38,763 nucleotides of DNA from Thermoproteota archaeon (GCA_030055575.1 JASFYL010000007.1:1-38763), one strand, 5' to 3'. Positions 28,311 through 38,395 are shown, counted from the stretch's first letter. Translations and numbers: made by a program. The notes: generated by a model from the letters alone, not told the origin.

Positions 28311-29476
28311 TGCGCAAGAGGATTGCTCTCAACGGCAATTACGCGGTCGCCTATGCTGTGAAGATGGCAGACGTAGACATGATCTCTGCATACCCCATTA
28401 CTCCGCAGACAGCAATTGTCGAAAAGCTCTCCGAATTTGTCGCAAATGGGGAACTGGACGCGAGTTATATGAACGTCGAGTCCGAGCACTCGGCGATAAG
28501 CGCCTGCATTGGAGCCTCGCTCACTGGTGCAAGGGTCTTCACTGCCACCTCCTCGCAAGGGCTTGCGCTCATGCATGAGATTTTGTTCATGGCATCCACA
28601 CTCAGGACTCCGATTGTAATGGCAAACGTCAACAGAGCGTTATCTGCACCCTTGAATATTTGGAACGACCACTCGGACGCGATAGCACAGAGGGACTCTG
28701 GTTGGATCCAGATCTGGTCCAGATCTGCCCAGGAAGCGTTCGACAACACTGTGGAGGCATTCAAGATCGCAGAGGAGACCCGCCTACCGGTAATGGTAAA
28801 CCTAGATGGTTACATCGTGAGCCACATGTACGAGCTTGTGGAACTCCTAGACGAAGGCGAAGTGAGAGAGTTCATTCCGTCTAAACCGATGGAGAACAGG
28901 GTTTCTCCTAAAAAGCCGCGTGCGACAGGAGTCGTCGGCCCTCCAGAGTATTATTATGAGATGAAGTATCAGGCGATAGACGCCATTGAGGGCAGCAGGT
29001 TCCGAATAAAAGAGATCGATCGTGAGTTCAATGCGAAGTTCGGGAAAAATTACCGGGAGATAGACACTTACGGGCTAGAGGATGCAGAGACGGCGCTGGT
29101 TTTGATGGGATCCATATTCGGGTCTGCCAAGGAGGTAGCAAGCGAGCTGCGCCGAAATGGCAATAAGGTGGGTGTCATATCAGTGAGGTTGTTCAGACCC
29201 TTTCCAGTCGAGGAGCTTAGTAAGGCAGTCGAGGGGCTCAAGGCCATCGGTATCATAGATAGAGCCACTACTCCCGGTGGTCCAGCGAATCCACTCTTCA
29301 TGGATGTGGCAACCACCCTATACAGCATGTCCAAGAGACCTACGATCCAAGGTTTTGTGGCAGGACTTGGCGGCAGAGACATTAGACCGGAGGATTTCAA
29401 GCTCATGTATAGAGCTACTGAAAATGCTGGAATATCAGGGGCAGACCGCTGCATATACGTGGGGTTGAGAGAATGA
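28310..29476 (+). CDS. porA: Pyruvate:ferredoxin oxidoreductase subunit alpha
   Basis: ALNGNYAVAYAVKMADVDMISAYPITPQTAIVEKLSEF, VESEHSAISACIGASLTGARVFTATSSQGLALMHE. Confidence 0.94.
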   Translation: MRKRIALNGNYAVAYAVKMADVDMISAYPITPQTAIVEKLSEFVANGELDASYMNVESEHSAISACIGASLTGARVFTATSSQGLALMHEILFMASTLRTPIVMANVNRALSAPLNIWNDHSDAIAQRDSGWIQIWSRSAQEAFDNTVEAFKIAEETRLPVMVNLDGYIVSHMYELVELLDEGEVREFIPSKPMENRVSPKKPRATGVVGPPEYYYEMKYQAIDAIEGSRFRIKEIDREFNAKFGKNYREIDTYGLEDAETALVLMGSIFGSAKEVASELRRNGNKVGVISVRLFRPFPVEELSKAVEGLKAIGIIDRATTPGGPANPLFMDVATTLYSMSKRPTIQGFVAGLGGRDIRPEDFKLMYRATENAGISGADRCIYVGLRE

Positions 29477-30396
29477 GCAAGGTCTTTAAATCTGTAAAGG
29501 ATGTCCCTAAGGAAGAGCTCTTGGCGCCTGGTCATAGGCTCTGTGCGGGCTGCGCTGCGGGCACTATGGTCAGGCAGGTGCTGAAGGCTTCCGGGAGGGA
29601 TGTAGTCGTGGTATCTCCAACCGGCTGTTTGGAGGTATCTACTAGCTACTTCCCGCAGAGCGCATGGAGGGTACCATGGGTCCACATCGCGTTCGAGAAC
29701 GCGGCGGCGGTGGCTGCGGGCATATCGAACGCCATGAAGGTGCTGCAGAGGAAAGGTAAGACTGATGAAAATGTAGATGTGATAGCGATTGGGGGGGACG
29801 GCGGGACCTTCGACATAGGGCTGCAGGCGCTCAGTGGTGCCATGGAGAGGGGGGACGATCTGCTTTACATCTGTTACGACAACGAGGCATACATGAACAC
29901 GGGCATCCAGAGAAGTTCGGCGACGCCTTTCGGCGCTTCAACTACCACCTCACCTCCCGGTAGGCTCTCGGTAGGGCAGACGACTGAGAAGAAGGACCTC
30001 GTCGGAATAGCCGTAGCACACGGAATCCCCTATGCAGCTACTGCTTGCCCCTCGTACCCATTCGACCTGATGAATAAGGTCAGGAAGGGGCTCGACGTGG
30101 ACGGTCCTGCGCTATTGCATGTCTTGGCACCTTGTCCGACAGGTTGGAGATTTGACGTGAGCGATAGCATCGAAATTGGGAAGTTGGCTGTTTTGACTGG
30201 GCTGTGGCCCCTATACGAAGTGGTAAACGGGGAGACAAGGGTAACAGTCCAAGTCCCCAGGAGAGAGCCAGTCGCTAAATACCTGAAGTTACAGGGGAGG
30301 TTCAGGCACCTCGACGAGGAAGCCCTCAAAAAGATCCAAGGCAAGGCAGACGCGCTTTCGAAGAGGTTCGGGCTCGGTCCCGTAAGAGAGCAGTAG
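29473..30396 (+). CDS. porB: Pyruvate:ferredoxin oxidoreductase subunit beta
   Basis: HRLCAGCAAGTMVRQVL, PTGCLEV, AIGGDGGTFDIGLQALSGAMERGDDLLYICYDNEAYMNTGIQRSSATPFGA (TPP motif). Confidence 0.94.
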   Translation: MSKVFKSVKDVPKEELLAPGHRLCAGCAAGTMVRQVLKASGRDVVVVSPTGCLEVSTSYFPQSAWRVPWVHIAFENAAAVAAGISNAMKVLQRKGKTDENVDVIAIGGDGGTFDIGLQALSGAMERGDDLLYICYDNEAYMNTGIQRSSATPFGASTTTSPPGRLSVGQTTEKKDLVGIAVAHGIPYAATACPSYPFDLMNKVRKGLDVDGPALLHVLAPCPTGWRFDVSDSIEIGKLAVLTGLWPLYEVVNGETRVTVQVPRREPVAKYLKLQGRFRHLDEEALKKIQGKADALSKRFGLGPVREQ

Positions 30397-30989
30397 TGAT
30401 TTCGATGGCAGCGAATCACAGGGCGACAGGACTGGCGCTTCTCATATTCTTTGCAGTTTTCATGGGGGCGGTCTACAGCATAAGGATGGTCTCGGGGACC
30501 AACCTCCCTGTTGCTGCGGTGCAGTCTGGAAGCATGGAACCCAACATCCCGACAGGTTCCCTCATATTTGTCCAAGCAGTGGATCCGGAGAAGATAGTCG
30601 CCGGGGGATCTCCAGTTGGAGACGTTGTGATCTACGTCCAGAACGGCACAGTGGTCAGGGACTATTTCTTGTTCGCAAGCTACGACCCGCTTCCGATTTC
30701 CCACAGAGTTATAAACAAGACCCTGATAAATGGCACCTATTACTTCCTCACGAAAGGAGACGCCAACATCTACCCAGATCAGAACCCATGGGATCCAGAG
30801 TCATGGGTGCCCGAAGACAGGATTCTTGGAAAGGTAACATTCTCGATACCCTACCTCGGGTATCCTTTCCTTTGGTTCAAAAACCTCTGGCTCATGTCGA
30901 TAGCGCTCATAATAATAATAGTCCTGATCCTGCTTCCACCTGGTGAAAAGAATTCTAATGCAGAGATAGAGCCTTCTGTTCAGAAATAA
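30396..30989 (+). CDS. Signal peptidase I (S26B-like)
   Basis: AAVQSGSMEPNIPTGSLIFVQ (Ser motif), DPLPISHRVINKTLINGTYYFLTKGDAN; N- and C-terminal TM segments. Confidence 0.88.
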   Translation: MISMAANHRATGLALLIFFAVFMGAVYSIRMVSGTNLPVAAVQSGSMEPNIPTGSLIFVQAVDPEKIVAGGSPVGDVVIYVQNGTVVRDYFLFASYDPLPISHRVINKTLINGTYYFLTKGDANIYPDQNPWDPESWVPEDRILGKVTFSIPYLGYPFLWFKNLWLMSIALIIIIVLILLPPGEKNSNAEIEPSVQK

Positions 30990-31022
30990 AAAAGCTTTAT
31001 AAAGCCGACTAAAAACTTTAAA
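30990..31022 (+). promoter_or_regulatory. TATA-like promoter for the TBP gene
   Basis: AAAGCTTTATAAAGCC and downstream AAAAACTTTAAACG before the start at about 31038. Confidence 0.45.
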
Positions 31023-31037
31023 CGTAGTTCGTTTTAT

Positions 31038-31604
31038 TTGGTGGTCAAGGTAATGATTAAGCCCTCAGTGAGGATAGAGAATGTTGTAGCGTCAGTCACG
31101 ATGAACCAGAGCATAGATCTCGATGCAATCTCAGGGAATGTCCCTGGAGTGGAGTACAACCCCGAGCAGTTCCCCGGCCTCGTGTACAGGATCTCCAAGC
31201 CGAGGACAGCCACGCTGATCTTCTCTTCTGGAAAGATGGTGTGCACTGGGGCGAAGTCCGCAAAGGAAGTCCACAACGCGGTAAAGAAGATCATAAAGAA
31301 CCTAAAGGACAGGAACATTGTGATCATAGGGACCCCCGAAATCGTAATACAGAACATAGTAGCATCCGCCAACCTCAACGCAGAGGTTAACCTCGAGAAG
31401 GCGGCATTCCTCCTCGAGAACGTCATGTATGAGCCAGAGCAGTTCCCCGGCCTTATTTACAGGATGGACAACCCAAAGGTCGTACTGCTCATATTCTCTT
31501 CTGGAAAGATGGTGTGCACTGGGGCGAAGCAAGAGGAAGAGGTCGAGGTAGCCGTGGAGAAGATCTACCAGAAGCTGAAGGAGATAGGTGTGCTCTACGA
31601 GTAG
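31038..31604 (+). CDS. tbp: TATA-binding protein
   Basis: Two direct-repeat halves: [31 protein letters not shown] and [31 protein letters not shown]. Confidence 0.97.
   Translation: MVVKVMIKPSVRIENVVASVTMNQSIDLDAISGNVPGVEYNPEQFPGLVYRISKPRTATLIFSSGKMVCTGAKSAKEVHNAVKKIIKNLKDRNIVIIGTPEIVIQNIVASANLNAEVNLEKAAFLLENVMYEPEQFPGLIYRMDNPKVVLLIFSSGKMVCTGAKQEEEVEVAVEKIYQKLKEIGVLYE
31221..31256 (+). repeat. 36-nt direct repeat, copy 1 (in tbp)
   Basis: TTCTCTTCTGGAAAGATGGTGTGCACTGGGGCGAAG; identical copy at 31494-31529. Confidence 0.9.
31494..31529 (+). repeat. 36-nt direct repeat, copy 2 (in tbp)
   Basis: Identical to 31221-31256, offset 273 nt (91 codons). Confidence 0.9.
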
Positions 31605-31632
31605 GTCTTAGGATTGCCACTACTAGATGAGA

Positions 31633-31669
31633 AGAAGGCGGCAAAAAGGCAAATATAAAAGAAAAAAGC
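31633..31669 (-). terminator. T-rich terminator between the convergent tbp and AhpD-like genes
   Basis: Plus AAAAAGGCAAATATAAAAGAAAAAAGCGG = minus CCGCTTTTTTCTTTTATATTTGCCTTTTT. Confidence 0.4.
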
Positions 31670-31671
31670 GG

Positions 31672-32049
31672 TTATTTGGTGCCGCAGCCCATCTTCTCAA
31701 AAGATTTATCCTTCAGCATTTGGAGGGCGTCCTTGCATGCAGTTATCGCAGGGGCGCCGCCCGCTACTGCGATTGCGCGCACCGCCTCGAGAACCTCGGC
31801 CTCGGTGGCTCCCTTGTTAAGGGCGCCTTTCATGGCTGATACCACGCATTCCTTGCAGTGCCTCTGCGCGCCCATCGCCATGATCAGCAACATCTTGAAC
31901 TTTGAGGGGAGGGCACCGTCCTCCTGAACTGCACTGTCGCAGAAATTGTAGAACTCCGCCATCTTTGGGTCTAGTTCAGCTGCAATGTGCATGATCGCGG
32001 GGGTGAAGCCCATCTTCTTGTCAAATTTCGCCTTAAGACTGTCTGTCAA
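31672..32049 (-). CDS. Carboxymuconolactone decarboxylase/AhpD-like protein
   Basis: LLIMAMGAQRHCKECVVSAMKGALNKGATEAEVLEAVRAIAVAGGAPAI (CxxC plus AhpD helix pattern). Confidence 0.85.
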   Translation of the reverse strand: MTDSLKAKFDKKMGFTPAIMHIAAELDPKMAEFYNFCDSAVQEDGALPSKFKMLLIMAMGAQRHCKECVVSAMKGALNKGATEAEVLEAVRAIAVAGGAPAITACKDALQMLKDKSFEKMGCGTK

Positions 32050-32177
32050 AAGATCACCTAATTCTATTAACCAAGGGCGACTTAAATCTTTAGTTAGTCA
32101 ATCAACCAGATCCAAGGGCGGGTCAATCTCGAAGTTGGGAACCCGATTTAAATAAGTGGGTACAATATCTTATTCTG

Positions 32178-33755
32178 GTGTCGCAAATGGAAGGGGTGTT
32201 CGTCAGCAACTTCATCGATCCGGTCAAAGCCAGAGCTAAATTCCCTGAGAGGGTTTACGTCCTAGACACAACATTAAGAGACGGAGAGCAGACGCCGGGG
32301 GTCTGCTTCACGCTCGAGGAGAAGATAGAGATCGCCAAGAGGCTTGACGAGCTTGGCGTGGATGTGATAGAGGCAGGGTTCCCCGTCAACTCGGAGGAGG
32401 AGTGCAACACTGTGAAGACGATAAAGAGGGAGGGGCTCAAGGCAAAAGTCTGCGGCCTAGCCAGGTGCGTTATCAATGACATTGACGCGTGCATAAAGAG
32501 CGAGGTCGACAGAGTACACATATTCATAGCCACCTCCGACATTCACCTTAAGTATAAGCTCAGGATGGACGAGGAGAGGGCGCTTACGCAGGCACTTGCT
32601 GCGACCGAATACGTGAAGGACCATGGGCTCGAGTGTGAGTTCTCCTGCGAAGACGCCACAAGGACTCCCATAGAGCGGCTTGTCAGGTTCTATGGATCGG
32701 TCGAGGAGCGGGGCGCTGATGTGCACAACGTCCCAGACACGGTCGGGGTCATGGAGCCGGAGGCTATGTTTGACCTGATCAGCAGGCTCAAGGCTTTGCT
32801 CAGGAAGCCAATATCCATGCACTGCCACAACGACTTCGGGCTCGCGACCGCGAACACCTTGGCAGGGGTCAAGGCAGGGGCATCCCAGATCCATGTGACG
32901 GTCAACGGCCTTGGCGAAAGGGCCGGGAACGCCAGCCTCGAACAGACCGTGACTGCCTTGACAGCGATGTATGGCGTGAGGACGGGGATCAAGCTAAGCC
33001 TGTTGAAAGAAGTCTCGAAGGTTGTGGAAAGGAGCAGCATGATACCGCTGCCTCCAAACTTCCCGATCGTGGGGAATAATGCCTTCGCCCACGAGGCAGG
33101 CATACATGTCCACGGGGTCCTCGCCAAGGCAGAGAGCTACGAACCCCTTACGCCCGAGATGGTCGGGCAGAAGAGGAGGATCGTGATGGGCAAGCACACC
33201 GGAAAGCACGGTGTCGCTAATTTCGTCAAGGAAAAGTACAACCTCACTGAAGAACAGATAGCTGCGGTTGTGGAAAGGGTCAGGACGCTTGCAATAAGGA
33301 AGAAGAAAATCACGGAGGATGACGTGAATGCCGTTGTGGACGGCATACTAGGTAGCGTGCCGGACCAAGAAAAGCTGCTGAGGCTGGATGAGATACTCGT
33401 GGTCACAGGAAACAAGATAACGCCCACAGCATCTGTGCAGCTCATCCACAACAGCCAGAGGAGGGTTGCGGCAGGAATAGGCACTGGTCCAGTTGATGCG
33501 CTCTCTAAAGCCATCCAGTCGGCATTAGGCGAGGAGATCAGGCTCCTCAACTACAAATTGGAGGCGATCTCGGGAGGGACGGACTCTCTCTGCACCGTCG
33601 AAGTAATGACCGAAGACAGAGAAGGGAGGACAGCCATGGGGCTCGCTGTGGGGGGGGACATAGTCATGGCATCAGCAAATGCTCTGATGGAGAGCCTAAA
33701 CAGAATATACTCCAAGAGAGAGAAAGACTGCCAACAAAACAAGCAGATAAAATGA
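32178..33755 (+). CDS. leuA: 2-isopropylmalate synthase / citramalate synthase family
   Basis: VYVLDTTLRDGEQTPGVCFTLEEKIEIAKRLDELGVDVIEAGFP, ISMHCHNDFGLATANTLAGVKAGASQIHVTVNGLGERAGNASLE, C-terminal LeuA regulatory-like domain. LeuA versus CimA not resolved. Confidence 0.88.
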   Translation: MSQMEGVFVSNFIDPVKARAKFPERVYVLDTTLRDGEQTPGVCFTLEEKIEIAKRLDELGVDVIEAGFPVNSEEECNTVKTIKREGLKAKVCGLARCVINDIDACIKSEVDRVHIFIATSDIHLKYKLRMDEERALTQALAATEYVKDHGLECEFSCEDATRTPIERLVRFYGSVEERGADVHNVPDTVGVMEPEAMFDLISRLKALLRKPISMHCHNDFGLATANTLAGVKAGASQIHVTVNGLGERAGNASLEQTVTALTAMYGVRTGIKLSLLKEVSKVVERSSMIPLPPNFPIVGNNAFAHEAGIHVHGVLAKAESYEPLTPEMVGQKRRIVMGKHTGKHGVANFVKEKYNLTEEQIAAVVERVRTLAIRKKKITEDDVNAVVDGILGSVPDQEKLLRLDEILVVTGNKITPTASVQLIHNSQRRVAAGIGTGPVDALSKAIQSALGEEIRLLNYKLEAISGGTDSLCTVEVMTEDREGRTAMGLAVGGDIVMASANALMESLNRIYSKREKDCQQNKQIK

Positions 33756-33832
33756 AGGGAGTATGCTGGAAAAAAGAAGGTGTTGGTTATTATGAGTGCG
33801 AGGGTCGGGCATCTGCCCGCCGACCCCCCCTT

Positions 33833-35992
33833 TCAGACGAACATCTTCCCCAGCACCTTTCTAGAGTCATTGTACCTGAGCATGTCCTCCCTCGATACGC
33901 TGGGATGCACCGCCTTCAGGGCTTCCTCAAAATGCCTCATCTGGATCTTCTTGGGCTTCATGTCCTCCCTTAAGGCACTGAGAGCGGCCTCGCGACACAA
34001 GGCTGCCAGGTCAGCGCCGGAGTACCCCTCGGTCTTATCCGCAAGAGCCTTGAGGTCCACTCCTCCGTCCAGCGGCATCTTCCTGGTGTGAACTTTCAGG
34101 ATCGCCTCCCTAGCAGCTCTGTCGGGCAACGGGATGTAGACAGACCGGTCGAACCTACCAGGCCTAAGCAGTGCTGGATCGATGAGCTCAGGTCGGTTAG
34201 TCGCGCCGATGACCACGACATTCTTGAGTGAGACCAGACCGTCCATCTCCGAGAGGATCTGGTTGACCATCCTCTCAGTCACTCCCGAGTCGTGCTGCTC
34301 CCCTCGCCTGGGGGCGATCGAGTCCAGCTCGTCGAAGAAGACTATGCAAGGAGCCGCCTGCCTCGCCTTCTTGAAGATCTCCCTAATCGCCTTCTCCGAT
34401 TCGCCAACCCACTTGCTGAGGACTTCCGGCCCCTTCACGCTGATGAAGTTTGCCTGGCTCTCTGTAGCTACTGCCTTAGCCAGGAGCGTCTTCCCAGTCC
34501 CTGGAGGACCGTACATCAGGATCCCCTTGGGAGGCTCTATGCCCATCTGTTCGAAGAGCTCAGGGTGCTTGAGAGGCCACTCGACCATCTCCCGTAGCTG
34601 CCTCTTTACTTCCTCCAGCCCGCCCACATCGTCCCAGTGAACCTCGGGCACTTCAACGTAGACCTCCCGGAGGGCAGAAGGTGTGATCTCCCTCATGGCT
34701 TCTAGGAAGTCGGCCTTCGAGACCTTCAGGGCGCTCAGTATCGAGGCGGGGATGGTTTGCTTCTGCAAATCCAGCTTCGGAAGGAAGCGCCTAAGTGCCC
34801 TCATGGCGGCCTCGCGACACAACGCTGCCAGGTCCGCGCCGGAGTGACCGTGCGTCATGCCGGCGATCTCCTCTATATTGACGTCCTCGCTGAGAGGCAT
34901 GCCACGGACATGGACCTGCAGGATCTCCTGTCGAGCCTTCTTATCGGGCATGGAGATAGCTAGCTCGCGGTCGAACCTCCCCGGGCGCCTCAGCGCTGGG
35001 TCTATGGCGTCTGGTCTGTTGGTGGCAGCGATGACGATGACTTGACCCCTGCTCTTCAGACCGTCCATCAGAGACAAGAGCTGGGCCACTACACGCCTCT
35101 CGACCTCCCCGGTCACCTCCTCCCTTTTCGGGGCTATGGAATCTATCTCGTCAATGAATATGATGCTAGGCGCGTTCTTCTCGGCTTCCTCGAAGATCTC
35201 CCTGAGCTTCTGCTCCGACTCCCCATAGAACTTGCTCATTATCTCCGGTCCGTTGATTGAGATGAAGTTTGCTCCGGATTCGTTCGCCACCGCCTTAGCC
35301 AGGAGCGTCTTACCGCACCCCGGAGGACCGTACATCAGGATCCCCTTTGGAGGCTCTATGCCCAAGTGCTTGAAGAGCTCGGGGTGTCGCATCGGGAGCT
35401 CTATCATCTCCCTTATCTTTTCCTTAGCATCCTCAAGCCCACCTATGTCCTCATAGGATACCTTCGGCCTCGAAGTGTCTACCTCCTTCACGGGCTCTTC
35501 CTTGACCACTACTTCGGTTTCCTCTGTGACGAAACCCGATGGTTCAGGCTGGATCGATGCAACCACAAGCCTAAGCGCCTCACCCAGTATCGGGACCAGG
35601 ACAGTATCGCCCTTACTGAGTGGCTTATCCTGTAGGATCTGTCTAACGTAGACCCCAAAGTCTGAGCTGAATCGGATAGGCTCGGTGGGTGCGAGCACGA
35701 GCTTTGAGACGGGCTTGATATCGACCTTTGAGACCCTGACAGAGTCCCCGATCGATGTGCCAGTATTGTGGCGTATTATGCCGTCTATCCTGATTATTTC
35801 GTGATCCTCGTCCTCGGAGTAAGCCGGCCAAGCTATGGCTACCGTCTTCCGCTTGCCCTCCAGCTCTATGAAGTCGCCCGGCCTCAGGGAGAGGGTGCCC
35901 ATCGTCCTTCTGTTGAGCCTAGCCAAGGCTCGACCCACATCCCTTGTCCTTGCCTCAGCGACCTCAAGTTCAATTGTCTGTTTTCCGGTCAT
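33833..35992 (-). CDS. cdc48: Cdc48/VAT-type AAA+ ATPase with two AAA domains
   Basis: N-domain plus D1 ([23 protein letters not shown]) and D2 ([23 protein letters not shown]), Walker [13 protein letters not shown] / [12 protein letters not shown]. Confidence 0.96.
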   Translation of the reverse strand: MTGKQTIELEVAEARTRDVGRALARLNRRTMGTLSLRPGDFIELEGKRKTVAIAWPAYSEDEDHEIIRIDGIIRHNTGTSIGDSVRVSKVDIKPVSKLVLAPTEPIRFSSDFGVYVRQILQDKPLSKGDTVLVPILGEALRLVVASIQPEPSGFVTEETEVVVKEEPVKEVDTSRPKVSYEDIGGLEDAKEKIREMIELPMRHPELFKHLGIEPPKGILMYGPPGCGKTLLAKAVANESGANFISINGPEIMSKFYGESEQKLREIFEEAEKNAPSIIFIDEIDSIAPKREEVTGEVERRVVAQLLSLMDGLKSRGQVIVIAATNRPDAIDPALRRPGRFDRELAISMPDKKARQEILQVHVRGMPLSEDVNIEEIAGMTHGHSGADLAALCREAAMRALRRFLPKLDLQKQTIPASILSALKVSKADFLEAMREITPSALREVYVEVPEVHWDDVGGLEEVKRQLREMVEWPLKHPELFEQMGIEPPKGILMYGPPGTGKTLLAKAVATESQANFISVKGPEVLSKWVGESEKAIREIFKKARQAAPCIVFFDELDSIAPRRGEQHDSGVTERMVNQILSEMDGLVSLKNVVVIGATNRPELIDPALLRPGRFDRSVYIPLPDRAAREAILKVHTRKMPLDGGVDLKALADKTEGYSGADLAALCREAALSALREDMKPKKIQMRHFEEALKAVHPSVSREDMLRYNDSRKVLGKMFV

Positions 35993-36010
35993 CTTGATAC
36001 ACCTTGAGTA

Positions 36011-36054
36011 CCAATATATAGCAGAAAGATATATATTTTACTGCGATATATTTT
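36011..36054. promoter_or_regulatory. Imperfect palindrome in the divergent cdc48/hsp20 intergenic region
   Basis: CCAATATATAGCAGAAAGATATATATTTTACTGCGATATATTTT: GCAG...CTGC core (36021-36044) with AATATAT/ATATATT flanks in mirror positions. Confidence 0.6.
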
Positions 36055-36071
36055 GTATCGAGGTGGTCGGG

Positions 36072-36515
36072 ATGTCTTACGGGATGGACATATTCGATGA
36101 ATTTAGGAGGATGGCAAGGGAGATGGAAAGACTGATGGGCAGCATGACCGAGGAGATGCAAAGGAGGCTGCCGGTCGCCAAGGAAAGCGGGTTCAGGGAA
36201 CCCCTCGTAGACATAAATGAGACCAGCGACGAAGTTATCGTGACCGCGGAGCTCCCTGGTGTTTCCAAGGAGAACATTGAGCTGAACTTGAGCGAGAACA
36301 CGCTGGAGATAAAGACCTCCCAGAAGGAGGACATCGCTTTTGAGAAGGAGGGCTACAGGAGAAGGGAAAGGAGATCGATGAATTTCTACAGGTTGATTGA
36401 GCTCCCTTGCGGGGTCGACGGTTCCAAAGTCAAGGCATCCTTCAACAACGGCGTGCTTGAGGTAAGGATGCCAAAGTTAGAGAAGTCTAGGAAGTACTCG
36501 ATCAAAATCGAGTAA
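36072..36515 (+). CDS. hsp20: Hsp20/alpha-crystallin family small heat shock protein
   Basis: EPLVDINETSDEVIVTAELPGVSKENIELNLSENTLEIKTSQ...FYRLIELPCGVDGSKVKASFNNGVLEVRMPKLE; true start 36072, not the track's 35835. Confidence 0.94.
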   Translation: MSYGMDIFDEFRRMAREMERLMGSMTEEMQRRLPVAKESGFREPLVDINETSDEVIVTAELPGVSKENIELNLSENTLEIKTSQKEDIAFEKEGYRRRERRSMNFYRLIELPCGVDGSKVKASFNNGVLEVRMPKLEKSRKYSIKIE

Positions 36516-36520
36516 TCCGG

Positions 36521-36547
36521 ATTTTTTCTTTTTTTCTTTTTGATTTG
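36521..36547 (+). terminator. T-rich archaeal terminator after hsp20
   Basis: ATTTTTTCTTTTTTTCTTTTTGATTTG directly after the stop. Confidence 0.65.
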
Positions 36548-36649
36548 TTGTTTTCAATCCCAAGGAAGGAGCACTAGAGGATTAAACCCTATTCCAAGCA
36601 TACAAGTATTTTTATTACTCCAGGATGATATTAGGCGAGGGGGCCTTTG

Positions 36650-36946
36650 ATGGAAAAGATAAAAGTGGTCTCGAAAGAGAGGACGGAGAGGCTGGCTTGG
36701 TTGGCAAGGATAGAGCTGAGCACGGAGGAAGTCGAGAAGTTCACCGGACAGCTTAACAGGATACTCGAGTTTGCGGGCGCCCTAGACACCCCGGAACTCG
36801 AGGGTGTGGATCCGACTTTCCATGTACTCGAGATCGAAAACATGTTCAGGGAAGACGTAGAGGAACATGGGCTCAATAGGGAGGAAGCTCTAGCGACGGC
36901 AGCCAAGGTGAAGGACGGTTTCATAGTGGCTCCCAAGATAGTCTAG
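36650..36946 (+). CDS. gatC: Asp/Glu-tRNA amidotransferase subunit C
   Basis: RTERLAWLARIELSTEEVEKFTGQLNRILEFAGALDTPELEGVDPTFHVLEIENMFREDV; directly upstream of gatA. Confidence 0.9.
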   Translation: MEKIKVVSKERTERLAWLARIELSTEEVEKFTGQLNRILEFAGALDTPELEGVDPTFHVLEIENMFREDVEEHGLNREEALATAAKVKDGFIVAPKIV

Positions 36947-36961
36947 GCGGTCGGTATTCCT

Positions 36962-38383
36962 ATGCCCGATATTCTTGAGATGACACTCTTCGAACTAGTC
37001 GAGGCTGTTAAATGCGGGGAGATCGAAAGAGATGAGCCCTTCGAGGCATATATCGAGAGGATAAAGAAGGTAAATTCAGATTATAACGCTTACATAACGA
37101 TCAATGAGCGCGGGAGGAGCAGCGGGGCAGGGATACTCGAGGGCGCCCCCATAGCGATTAAGGACTGTATCTGCACGAAGGGGATAAGGACGACCTGTGC
37201 CTCAAAGATACTTAGCGGGTATGTCCCGCCATATGACGCCACGGTGGTCACAAGGATCAAGGCAGAGGGAGGGGCCATCACCGGAAAGACGAACATGGAC
37301 GAGTTTGCAATGGGCTCGTCCACTGAGAATTCGGGCTTCTTTCCGAGCCTCAACCCGTGGGACCGGAACAGGGTGCCAGGCGGTTCTTCCGGGGGTTCAG
37401 CGGTTGCTGTATCCGCTAGGATGGCCGTGGCTGCGCTAGGTTCAGACACAGGAGGATCTGTCAGATGCCCTGCCAGCTTTTGCGGCCTAGTAGGGATTAA
37501 GCCGACATACGGACTCGTCAGCAGGTATGGTCTTGTCGCCTACGCTAATAGCCTTGAGCAAATAGGTCCCCTAACAAGGAATGTGAGGGACTGTGCCTTG
37601 ATGCTGAACACGATAGGCGGTTACGACCCGAGAGACAGCACTTCAATCCCCAGAAGGGCTGAGGACTACCTCAAGTACCTTGAGATGGAGGTAAAAGGGA
37701 TAAGGATCGGGGTGCCGCAAGATTTCTTCGGCGATGGGACCGACCCCAAGGTCGAAAAGGCAGTATGGGATGGGATACACGCCCTCGAGGGGCTCGGGGC
37801 CACCTACGAGGAGACAAGCCTACCTTCCCTCAAGTATGCCCTTCCTGCGTACTACATCATCGCGATGTCCGAGGCAAGCTCCAACCTAGCGAGGTTCGAC
37901 GGGATAAGGTACGGGACGCGCGAGGACGATGAAGGGATGAACTGGGAAGAGTCGTTTTCCAGGACTAGGGGTAGGAACTTCGGCAGTGAGGTCAAGAGGA
38001 GGATAATACTGGGCACATTCGCTCTCTCATCGGGGTACTATGAGGAGTACTACCTCAAGGCGCTGAAGGCCAGGACGCTGATAAGGATGGACTTCCAGCG
38101 CCTATTCAAGGACTTCGACATACTGGTGGGACCGACAATGCCTACACCAGCATTCAGAATCGGGGAGAAGACGGAGGATCCGCTGACCATGTACATGAGC
38201 GATATAGACACGGTCTCTATCAACCTCGCCGGCATCCCGGCTATCTCCGTGCCGTGCGGGTTCGCCGACGGGCTGCCGGTCGGAATGCAGATCATGGCCC
38301 CGCCTCTGGGGGAGGGGAGGCTGATCAGGGCTGCCAAGGGGGTTGAAGAGGAGCTGAGGCTCGACCTCAGACCCCCCATTTGA
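36962..38383 (+). CDS. gatA: Asp/Glu-tRNA amidotransferase subunit A
   Basis: Amidase signature GGSSGGSAVAVSARMAVAALGSDTGGSVRCPASFCGLVGIKPTYGLVSRYGLVAYANSLEQIGPL. Confidence 0.96.
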   Translation: MPDILEMTLFELVEAVKCGEIERDEPFEAYIERIKKVNSDYNAYITINERGRSSGAGILEGAPIAIKDCICTKGIRTTCASKILSGYVPPYDATVVTRIKAEGGAITGKTNMDEFAMGSSTENSGFFPSLNPWDRNRVPGGSSGGSAVAVSARMAVAALGSDTGGSVRCPASFCGLVGIKPTYGLVSRYGLVAYANSLEQIGPLTRNVRDCALMLNTIGGYDPRDSTSIPRRAEDYLKYLEMEVKGIRIGVPQDFFGDGTDPKVEKAVWDGIHALEGLGATYEETSLPSLKYALPAYYIIAMSEASSNLARFDGIRYGTREDDEGMNWEESFSRTRGRNFGSEVKRRIILGTFALSSGYYEEYYLKALKARTLIRMDFQRLFKDFDILVGPTMPTPAFRIGEKTEDPLTMYMSDIDTVSINLAGIPAISVPCGFADGLPVGMQIMAPPLGEGRLIRAAKGVEEELRLDLRPPI

Positions 38384-38395
38384 GGTGATACAAAA

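Noticed and set aside
29068-29685. 205-aa minus-strand ORF across the porA/porB junction
   Set aside because: Antisense to two strongly supported genes.
30030-30704. 224-aa minus-strand ORF
   Set aside because: Antisense to porB and the signal peptidase; shadow ORF.
32060-32177. Repeated CCAAGGGCG and ATTTAAAT upstream of the leuA-like gene
   Set aside because: Too short and AT-box-like; consistent with an ordinary promoter, not distinctive enough to report as a finding.
36521-36547. Poly-pyrimidine tract as possible repeat element
   Set aside because: Best explained as a T-rich archaeal terminator after hsp20.
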